Of a stretch of 44,960 bases of DNA, positions 37,654 through 44,960 are shown piece after piece; the first letter of the stretch is position 1; each line of letters opens with the position of its first letter. Source of the stretch: Candidatus Odinarchaeia archaeon (lineage in GTDB: Archaea; Asgardarchaeota; Odinarchaeia; Odinarchaeales; Odinarchaeaceae); assembly GCA_029856525.1 (NCBI GenBank), contig JAHQXC010000002.1:1-44960 (forward strand), written 5' to 3'. The translations under genes were made by a program, and so were the position numbers. The notes beneath the pieces were generated by a model that was given only the letters and a program-made list of their open reading frames with translations, was not told where the DNA came from and did not search any database.

Positions 37654-39324
37654 GTGGATAAGAAAACTTTGATTTTAACCATGCTGCTGATTTCATCGAC
37701 GAGTATTATAATCAGATTAGCTAATATTTTACGGTTCCCGATTCTACCAACCGCCTTCGATCCATGGTATCACATGGCTATCGTTAACTCTATTATTAAA
37801 CACGGCGAATTAAACTTATCATTGTACAGAGGGGGTTTCCTTTTACACTTATTCACCGCTTTAATAAGCTTAGCCACCGGGATAAGCATATTCGATATAG
37901 TTAAATATCTACCTTTATTCATCAGCCCTTTAACGGTTTTAGCTACCTATCATCTAGCTAAAAATATCACAGGAAACCGGGAAATAATTATCTTAAGTGT
38001 TTTCTCATTAAATTGTTTATCATTCAGCTTTATTTTCGCTACAAATCAGTTTTGGCCTGAGCTTTTAACCCTACCTTTAGCTCTTCTAACTGTAAGTTTC
38101 TTTTTAAAAGCTGTTTTCAAAAAAAACAGTTTATCAGCGGTTATAAGCGTGCTATTATATGCGATTATAATGCTTACACACGATTTCTCAGCGATTATGA
38201 CGCTTATAATAATCCTTTCAATAATTGTTTTCTTAACTTTCACAACCGGTTTAATCTCAAAACACGCTATTTTAATCACATTGGCCTGTTCAGCTTTAAT
38301 GACAGGTTGGAGTTTAATATTCACTACGGCTACAGTTTTATATAGCATTATCACTAAACTTTACTTTTTAATACCTGTTTTCGCGTTGATTTTTTCAACT
38401 ACAGTTTACATATTTAGAAGAATTAGAGTGCAGGGAGACTATGAGAGTATAAGGTTATCAAGTTTTACATACCCGTTATGGGCTTTCTTCACTTTAACAG
38501 GCTTGGTTTTAACTCTGGTAATAACTTTTATTCCACCAATCTCCTACACTTTAACGTTAACTGTTGAATATATCAGTATAGCTTTACCTGGAACTGTGGT
38601 TTTTATATCGCTGATCAGCTTAGGCTCATTGATTATATTTCAAAACTATCATCGACAATCCAGTATAATAGTAGGAGTTATAGCTGGACCTGTAGCTTTA
38701 ATACTACTCCCTTTAATATTATATTTAGTCTCATCGCCTTTAATTGAACCTGAGCGAATCTTAGAATTCACTTCTATAGGCGGGGCTTTAATATCAGGTC
38801 TAGGTTTAACAGTTATCCTAAATAAGATATCCCGCGCAGACTCAGATGAAAGAAGAAAAATCTACACAGCTATCTTAATACCAGCATTATGTGTTAGCGT
38901 GATTTCATCAACGCTCTGGGCTTATCCTACGCCAAGCGAGGGTTTAAGATACTTGAATTGGAACACATACTCAGAGTTAGATTTAGCTTTATGGTGTTCA
39001 AAACATATTAACGGTCAGACTATAATATCTGACTGGAGATTAGGATATATTTTAACCGGGTTTTTAGCTGATCCACCCGACTATAATATTATAATTAACG
39101 CTTTACTATTATATGAGAGTAATAGAAGTGTAATACTTTCTATCCCCTATAAACTAGGAGTTTACCTAGTTTTAGATGATTGGATGATTAAACACGGACC
39201 TACACAGCCACCCTCCTACGGGTTAACAGCGCCTCTTGAAAGCTCTAAAAACTATTATGATGCAAGCAGCGAGTACGTGAAAATATATGATAACGGTTAT
39301 GAATGGGTTTACTTCACGCAGTAA
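37654..39324 (+). CDS. Multi-TM GT-C-type glycosyltransferase-like membrane protein
   Basis: 'TAFDPWYHMAIVNSIIKHGEL' acidic motif after TM1, many TMs, soluble C-terminus; GTG start. Confidence 0.65.
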   Translation: MDKKTLILTMLLISSTSIIIRLANILRFPILPTAFDPWYHMAIVNSIIKHGELNLSLYRGGFLLHLFTALISLATGISIFDIVKYLPLFISPLTVLATYHLAKNITGNREIIILSVFSLNCLSFSFIFATNQFWPELLTLPLALLTVSFFLKAVFKKNSLSAVISVLLYAIIMLTHDFSAIMTLIIILSIIVFLTFTTGLISKHAILITLACSALMTGWSLIFTTATVLYSIITKLYFLIPVFALIFSTTVYIFRRIRVQGDYESIRLSSFTYPLWAFFTLTGLVLTLVITFIPPISYTLTLTVEYISIALPGTVVFISLISLGSLIIFQNYHRQSSIIVGVIAGPVALILLPLILYLVSSPLIEPERILEFTSIGGALISGLGLTVILNKISRADSDERRKIYTAILIPALCVSVISSTLWAYPTPSEGLRYLNWNTYSELDLALWCSKHINGQTIISDWRLGYILTGFLADPPDYNIIINALLLYESNRSVILSIPYKLGVYLVLDDWMIKHGPTQPPSYGLTAPLESSKNYYDASSEYVKIYDNGYEWVYFTQ

Positions 39325-39331
39325 ACATCGG

Positions 39332-40231
39332 TTAAAGTATCACTGAGCCTGTTAAAGCAAAATTTAGTATAAATTTCTTGAAACCTGTGATGGTCTCTAG
39401 GATCCTAGCTGAAAGCCATTCTTCAGCCGGAGGTTTAGGCTCGTAAACGATAATTCGCAGATAGGTGTCTTCAACTATAAGTTCTACTCTTCCAATAAAT
39501 GAAAGCTTTTTAAAATTAAATAATAGTCTTGTCAACCAACGATATGATGGTAGTAAACGAAGTTTACCCTCGTAAAGTTTAGTATTCTTCCATATAATGT
39601 TGTTATCTACGATCAGCTCTAATTTATCATATTGGTTTTTAAGATTCTCCTCGTAGATAAGATACCTCCCCGAGATACTCTTATAAAAATCTGTTATTTC
39701 AATCTTAGACTCTACTCCATTAGTTAAAATATATGTGTTGTAAAAAAGACTTGTTTTTAAGGCAGAGTCATTTAATTCTAACTCGACTGCAACGTCGACT
39801 TGCCTAGGTTTACTCTCAATTTTATAATTTTGAAAGATCGCTGCTAGAAAATCTCTCTCTAATCGTGTAAGTTCAGCTAAACTATTCTCTAATAGAGAGG
39901 CTTTAAAATATTTTGATTTAAGCCAGCTGCACAGCCTGTTTAAAATAAGATTGAAAGGGATAATAATTATGAAAACTACAAGTATTAGGTAAACAGTGAA
40001 GGTTAAAGGCGAGACTGGAACGATGAAAATAAAGTTGTATAGAAACGGGAGGAGGATAATTGAAATAACGGTTACTAATATAACCTCTATGAGAAGGTAA
40101 CCAGGGTTCTTTAAGGCCTCGTTTAAACGTAGTATTTTATTCCTATAAGCAGCCGTCTTAAATTCTTTTAAGATGCTCGTAATAGCCTCGCGCTCCGAGT
40201 TAAGCTGGCTGATAATTTTTTCCACGCTCAT
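39332..40231 (-). CDS. Unknown membrane protein
   Basis: 299 aa with two adjacent TM segments; no family recognised. Confidence 0.6.
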   Translation of the reverse strand: MSVEKIISQLNSEREAITSILKEFKTAAYRNKILRLNEALKNPGYLLIEVILVTVISIILLPFLYNFIFIVPVSPLTFTVYLILVVFIIIIPFNLILNRLCSWLKSKYFKASLLENSLAELTRLERDFLAAIFQNYKIESKPRQVDVAVELELNDSALKTSLFYNTYILTNGVESKIEITDFYKSISGRYLIYEENLKNQYDKLELIVDNNIIWKNTKLYEGKLRLLPSYRWLTRLLFNFKKLSFIGRVELIVEDTYLRIIVYEPKPPAEEWLSARILETITGFKKFILNFALTGSVIL

Positions 40232-40385
40232 TTAGATCACTGTTTAAATCTCAAATATATATTAGAGTTTGAAAATTAAGGATTTTAACTCTATCGAATA
40301 ATATCGTTAAAAATGTCGCGAAAAATATTATAAAATAATAATTTTCCCTTAAGATTCTAGAGAACTGAGATTATCTTTTTCTATC

Positions 40386-40471
40386 ATTAAGCTTGATCAG
40401 CTTAATCTACACTTATTTGAAGATATTAAGCATCGAAAGTCGAAGCGCCGTTCTAATCTAAGAGGCTTCGA
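40386..40471. other. Two perfect inverted repeats in intergenic DNA
   Basis: ATTAAGCT-TGATC-AGCTTAAT (40386-40406) and TCGAAGC...GCTTCGA (40440-40446/40465-40471). Confidence 0.4.
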
Positions 40472-40519
40472 AAATATTTAAAAATAATCCGCATTCAAGC
40501 TTGTTAACGGCGACCTCTA

Positions 40520-40711
40520 ATGGCTAAAAAGAAAAAAAGTTTATTAAAGAAATTTCTAGTTTCAATTGCAGTAGGTTTTATCAGCTTAGCTACCTCTTTA
40601 GCTATTATCTCAGCTTTAAACTATGGGTTAAGTCTGATAGTATTATTTCAATGGTTTTTTATAAGCGCCCCGGGTATTCTCATACTCATTTCTCTAAGCG
40701 AAGGTGATTAG
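40520..40711 (+). CDS. Small membrane protein, unknown
   Basis: 63 aa, KKKK N-terminus and two TMs; followed directly by the next CDS. Confidence 0.55.
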   Translation: MAKKKKSLLKKFLVSIAVGFISLATSLAIISALNYGLSLIVLFQWFFISAPGILILISLSEGD

Positions 40712-41101
40712 ATGAGTTTTAAAAAATATTTTATAAGAATTCTAATAGTGTTTTTCACTGGAATTCTAATCTTAAACATATTAACCAGTCTAATAAGAAA
40801 TGTTACCGTTATGATATTACTCTTCATAACACCTATAGCAGTCGCCTTCATCCTATTAAATATTAGAGAGTTAAACACATGGATTAGAAAAAATTATAGG
40901 AGAGGTGAGAGGGGAGTGTTATCATTTAAAAAAACGGGTGATAAAATAAACCTCTTAATTAAACCGTTCATCCCGTTAATAAATCAGATCTGCGAGGATA
41001 TAAAACAGGCTGAGGATAGAAAACTAAAAGCGTTAAACCTTACATACGGGGAAAATTACTTGAAGCCTTTAATGGATATTATAAAAAGATTAGAGGAGTA
41101 A
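40712..41101 (+). CDS. Small membrane protein, unknown
   Basis: 129 aa, two N-terminal TMs, charged C-terminal half; start abuts the previous stop. Confidence 0.6.
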   Translation: MSFKKYFIRILIVFFTGILILNILTSLIRNVTVMILLFITPIAVAFILLNIRELNTWIRKNYRRGERGVLSFKKTGDKINLLIKPFIPLINQICEDIKQAEDRKLKALNLTYGENYLKPLMDIIKRLEE

Positions 41102-41102
41102 A

Positions 41103-41597
41103 TTAATCTGATAAAACAGATATATGTGGAAGTAATAGGTTATATGTTTGCTCAATTGTCTCAATTAAAACTCTAGCACCCCCGATTACCTCCATAAATC
41201 CTAATTCAGACCTATACCGGGGAACGACATGAACGTGAAGATGTTTTATGCTAGCGCCACTGTTCTCGCCGATGTTAACTCCTATATTAAAACCCGGTGG
41301 ATTGTAAACTTTTTTTAAAAGATTAATTACAGCGGCGACCTTATTAAACAGGTAAGCGATCTCAGCTTCATTAAGCTCAACTAAGCTTTCAACATGTCTA
41401 GTTGGAACCACCATTAAATGACCGGGGTTATAAGGATACTTGTTTAAAACCACCATAATTTTTTCATTTTTAAAAAGTATTTTAACATCAGATTCTTCAG
41501 GTTTCTTGAAAGCTTTACAGAATATACACTCAAGGTTTTTATCCTTGTTAAGGACGTAATCCTTCTTATCTGGAACATATAATATATCCTTGAATAT
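41103..41597 (-). CDS. HIT family hydrolase (called start 41456 truncates it; possible ATA start at 41597)
   Basis: HIT motif 'HLHVHVVPR'; in-frame upstream codons encode 'KDILYVPDKKDYVLNKDKNLECIFCKAFKKPEESDVKILFKNEKI'. Confidence 0.85.
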   Translation of the reverse strand: MFKDILYVPDKKDYVLNKDKNLECIFCKAFKKPEESDVKILFKNEKIMVVLNKYPYNPGHLMVVPTRHVESLVELNEAEIAYLFNKVAAVINLLKKVYNPPGFNIGVNIGENSGASIKHLHVHVVPRYRSELGFMEVIGGARVLIETIEQTYNLLLPHISVLSD

Positions 41598-41886
41598 TTC
41601 AGGTCACCTTGCAAAACAGGCTTCCAATTTAAACTGTAACGGTTATAAGACCTCTTTTAATAGGAAGAGGGTTCAAGCTGATAAAATTAGATAATTCTTC
41701 TATCTTTATAATATTTTTGAGAGAGACTGGTTAAAGCGAATCTAAGCTAACAAAGACAGAGACCGGCTTATAAAACTAGTATAGTCGTTAACTGGGAAGC
41801 CTTGAGAAAAATAAGAAATTAACTTAAACAATACATTATATAAAGTTAATATATTTTTAGCGTGTGAAAATTTATAGACGACAATT

Positions 41887-42510
41887 TCAAAAATCAGTTT
41901 TATTATATTCAGGAGGCGGAGTAGACTTTACCTCGTGTTTTAAAAAATTGTAAATATAGAAAACAGATGTGAAATAGTTTTCAGCGAGACTTAAACTAAC
42001 CCCGTTATTCTCTAAAGCGTACCTTAACCTATTCTCCCATATATCAATTAATTCAATTAGAGATAAACTAAAATAGTTTTTACATGTAAAAAAGTGTTTA
42101 AGATTCGAAGATTTAACGTATTCTAGTAATTTGAGTAAAACTAGGCGACTAAGCTTCACCGCTTCAACCGGTTTATTCAATCTTAATAAGTTATCTATTA
42201 GCCTAAATTTTTTAATAATATAAGTATCAGACGCTTCTTTTAGTGATCCTGTGATCTCATCTCTTAAAAGCATATTTAACCAGCTTATTTTTTTAATGAA
42301 AGCAGTTAAACTCTTCTTTTTAAAGTATACTATGCTTATAATAATAAATCCTAGTAGCGTAGAGAAAGAGGCGAGAATATAAGTGTAAACACTTGGTGGT
42401 AGAATTTTCAGGTAGTAGACTGGTATTAGAATAAATGAAGTTAAACTTATTAAAGCTGATAATATGATTAGAGTTTTCACGGCCTCATGTATTTTCAATT
42501 TAAATACCAT
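41887..42510 (-). CDS. Unknown protein with two N-terminal TMs
   Basis: 207 aa; hydrophobic 'LIILSALISLTSFILIPVYYL' and 'YILASFSTLLGFIIISIVYF', helical C-terminus. Confidence 0.6.
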   Translation of the reverse strand: MVFKLKIHEAVKTLIILSALISLTSFILIPVYYLKILPPSVYTYILASFSTLLGFIIISIVYFKKKSLTAFIKKISWLNMLLRDEITGSLKEASDTYIIKKFRLIDNLLRLNKPVEAVKLSRLVLLKLLEYVKSSNLKHFFTCKNYFSLSLIELIDIWENRLRYALENNGVSLSLAENYFTSVFYIYNFLKHEVKSTPPPEYNKTDF

Positions 42511-42793
42511 AATGTTTCAGTTAAAGCGGTAAATTAATTAAATATGAACATCTAAAAAATATCTGGTTTTTATAAAACTTTATCGGATTTTTAGAATTCT
42601 CAAATATTTTTTATCAAAGATTTAAGGGTTTAAAACAGCTATAATTTTAAAATAAGCTGTAAAAAAACCTAATTAAATAAAATTTTTAAACACCTGTCCA
42701 TGAAAGCCAGGTAGTGAATGTTAAAAAACGCGACATTTTAGACAGCAATAAAATAATCTGAATGAAAGCGTGCTATCGTCTAGTAAACTACCG

Positions 42794-42816
42794 AAGCGTT
42801 TTTAAATAGAACGCTT
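42794..42816. promoter_or_regulatory. Perfect inverted repeat flanking a TATA-like box
   Basis: AAGCGTT-TTTAAATAG-AACGCTT about 22 nt upstream of the ATG at 42838. Confidence 0.5.
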
Positions 42817-42837
42817 ACCCGGCTATACTCGAGCTGT

Positions 42838-44829
42838 ATGAGTAAGATAAAAAAAGCGTTAGCAGTTTTAGCGATTCTAACCCTGATTATACCTGCAGCG
42901 AATTCTATAGTTCAAGGGAATGGAAACACTCAGTTAAACAGTAGTATACTCATCTTATATGATCAGAGAGATCAAAACGCTTTAAACTGGTATAATTTTT
43001 TAAAAAATTATGGTTATAATGTTTCAATTCAGTCAATGCAGATAATATTCGCTAACCCTATATTACTGAAAAATTTTAGACTTATAATACTCGACAACAC
43101 TACTAATAATTTAAACGGTGATCGATGGAAGACAGAGGAGTATAAGCTACTAGCTGATCAAAAAGTGCCTTTAATAGCCAACGGATTCGGGGGATGGTTA
43201 ATTCTTAAGCTTAGCGGTGTAAACTCGATGCGATTATACGATAAAACATCATATCTTAAAGTTAATTTAGAAGATTATAATTTAAGCATCTTCCACAGTC
43301 CTTACGAGTTAGATTTCATTAATCAAAGCTCTATTTTACTCTTAAAAATAAGCGACACATACTATAACTCAACGTTCTTCCTTCCAGCGGATATACCTAT
43401 GTTGAAAACCTATTACTATAGGTATTCTGACTGTGCTATTGGAAAATATGAAGGCTACTCTAATAACACGAATATATTCTTCAGCTTTATATATGATCCG
43501 AGCGCGCTTTCAGAAAACGGTAGAAGAGCTTACGTTAACCTGGTGGAGAATGCTTTAAGCAGACAAATTATAAAAGAGAAAACATTTCTCACGATAATAT
43601 CAGATGACATTCTATTCGTAAACGAAGAGTATACTATAATCTTTAAACTTATAGATGAAAAAGGGAACGGGGTTAACGCTCCTATTAGAATCTTATTCAA
43701 TAATATAGAAAAACAGCAAGCTTACACTAACAGTGAAGGGGTCTACAAGTTAAACTATACCCCAGGCTATACGGATACAGGTTTAATAGAGATCACCGCG
43801 TATTTTGAAGGAAACCAAATATATGAGAGCTCATATTCTATGAAAGATATTATTATAGAAGAGAAACGAGTGACATTCCTAAATTTAACGGGCCCTAGTT
43901 TAATAGTCTACGGTGAAAAAGCTTACTATACAGCAATTCTAACAGAAGAAAACGGTTCAAAACTCTCAGGGAAAAATATAAAATTCTACGTTAACAGCTT
44001 GCTAATATGTGAAGGAGTCACAGATTTAGAAGGGAAAATAATATTCGAGTACACGCCAAGTAAGCTGGGAAAAATAGTTTTAAAGTGTATTTTTAACGGT
44101 GAAAAAGAATATTATCCGTGTTATTCAAATGAACTAGAATGCGAGATTACAGCTCCGAGTTTAAGAAACACGGTTTTAACGTTAAAAACACCTAAAACAG
44201 CAATTGTAAACGAGAGCGTTTTAATTGAAACCAAACTTTTAGATAGTTCAATGAACCCGCTTGAAAATAAAAATATCTATCTCCTATTAAACAATCAGGT
44301 TTACAATATAGGTGTAACTGATTTAAACGGTTGCGAAAACTTTTCAGTAATCTTCAACCAGAGCGGCTACTATAATATCACTGTTTTATACCCAGGGGAC
44401 GGTGAGTATAGTAAATCGAAGAAAACCAGTCTTCTAGTAGTTGATAGAATTCCTACTAAAATATTATTAACCATCGAAAAAATTACAACTAACAGTGTAT
44501 TCAAAATAAACTTGAAATTATTAAGTGAATTTAACCAGCCGATTAGTAATCAAACCATCACAGTTTATTTGAACGATGTTAAATTACAGAGTCTCATCAC
44601 AGATGAATACGGATCAGCCACTTATACCGTAAACCTTGGAGAAGGATTAAAGAGTATAAAAATTGAATTCAAGTATAATGGAGATGAAATTTATAAGAGT
44701 TGTTCTGAAACATGCGAGTTAACTGTTGAAAACGGACCAGCGGAGAACGGGGTTCCATTAGGTTTGACAGCTATCACCTGCTGTGCTGTGGCTTTAACCA
44801 TAATACTGAGAAAGCTAAGGATACCGTGA
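42838..44829 (+). CDS. Secreted/surface-anchored protein with tandem Ig-like (Big-type) domains
   Basis: N-terminal signal 'KKALAVLAILTLIIPAANSI', about four ~95-aa repeats (TDxxGxxxxxYTP...G...Y.Y), C-terminal TM 'GLTAITCCAVALTIIL' then KLR. Confidence 0.85.
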   Translation: MSKIKKALAVLAILTLIIPAANSIVQGNGNTQLNSSILILYDQRDQNALNWYNFLKNYGYNVSIQSMQIIFANPILLKNFRLIILDNTTNNLNGDRWKTEEYKLLADQKVPLIANGFGGWLILKLSGVNSMRLYDKTSYLKVNLEDYNLSIFHSPYELDFINQSSILLLKISDTYYNSTFFLPADIPMLKTYYYRYSDCAIGKYEGYSNNTNIFFSFIYDPSALSENGRRAYVNLVENALSRQIIKEKTFLTIISDDILFVNEEYTIIFKLIDEKGNGVNAPIRILFNNIEKQQAYTNSEGVYKLNYTPGYTDTGLIEITAYFEGNQIYESSYSMKDIIIEEKRVTFLNLTGPSLIVYGEKAYYTAILTEENGSKLSGKNIKFYVNSLLICEGVTDLEGKIIFEYTPSKLGKIVLKCIFNGEKEYYPCYSNELECEITAPSLRNTVLTLKTPKTAIVNESVLIETKLLDSSMNPLENKNIYLLLNNQVYNIGVTDLNGCENFSVIFNQSGYYNITVLYPGDGEYSKSKKTSLLVVDRIPTKILLTIEKITTNSVFKINLKLLSEFNQPISNQTITVYLNDVKLQSLITDEYGSATYTVNLGEGLKSIKIEFKYNGDEIYKSCSETCELTVENGPAENGVPLGLTAITCCAVALTIILRKLRIP

Positions 44830-44873
44830 TAATTTTTTCAAGGAACGGTTAAGCAGCCTATTTAGATTGAAAC

Positions 44874-44960
44874 ATGAATAAACTGGAGAATATTATTCAA
44901 AAGAAAAAGTTTAACGAAAAAAGTCTAGTTTTACGTTACCAGCTGCTTCGCGTGAAACCT
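44874..44960 (+). CDS. Partial CDS running off the right edge
   Basis: Open 29 codons from ATG (MNKLENIIQKKKFNEKSLVLRYQLLRVKP). Confidence 0.4.
   Translation, partial: MNKLENIIQKKKFNEKSLVLRYQLLRVKP

Noticed and set aside
38046-38354. 102-aa minus-strand ORF
   Set aside because: Antisense within the GT-C-like membrane protein; biased composition.
41640-41880. Possible tRNA or small RNA (GAGGGTTCAAGC resembles a T-arm)
   Set aside because: No matching acceptor or anticodon arms could be assembled.
1-44960. CRISPR arrays or defence islands
   Set aside because: No spaced direct repeats and no cas, RM or toxin-antitoxin signatures seen on either strand.

Overview
This 45-kb window is a gene-dense, AT-rich archaeal chromosome segment, probably from an Asgard lineage (inference: a Rab/Ras-type small GTPase, longin-like and PAC2-type proteins, an EF-2 paralogue with an altered diphthamide loop, ADP-forming acetyl-CoA synthetase). 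Recognisable modules: a divergent PelG/PelF-like exopolysaccharide pair; an isopropylmalate/citramalate synthase; an iron module (FeoB, HTH-FeoA fusion, divergent DtxR-type regulator with palindromic operators); LarB/LarC for the nickel-pincer cofactor; a LuxE-LuxC-SDR operon resembling a fatty-acid reductase; an alpha/beta-hydrolase fused to a CPBP-like membrane domain; an acetate/mevalonate neighbourhood (SatP/YaaH, class II HMG-CoA reductase, BioD/DRTGG protein, ACD); EF-2; a membrane GT / Rab-like GTPase / methyltransferase / B12-radical-SAM / GT-C region; and a repeat-containing surface protein. The observations most worth a second look are the archaeal LuxE-LuxC-SDR operon, a solo IS200/IS605 right-end/omegaRNA-like sequence without tnpB, the EF-2 loop change, and three genes whose conserved N-termini lie upstream of the called start with no canonical start codon in frame (one with an A AAA AAG slippery heptamer). 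No CRISPR array, rRNA, or convincing tRNA was seen. All family calls are from reading the sequence; no searches were run.
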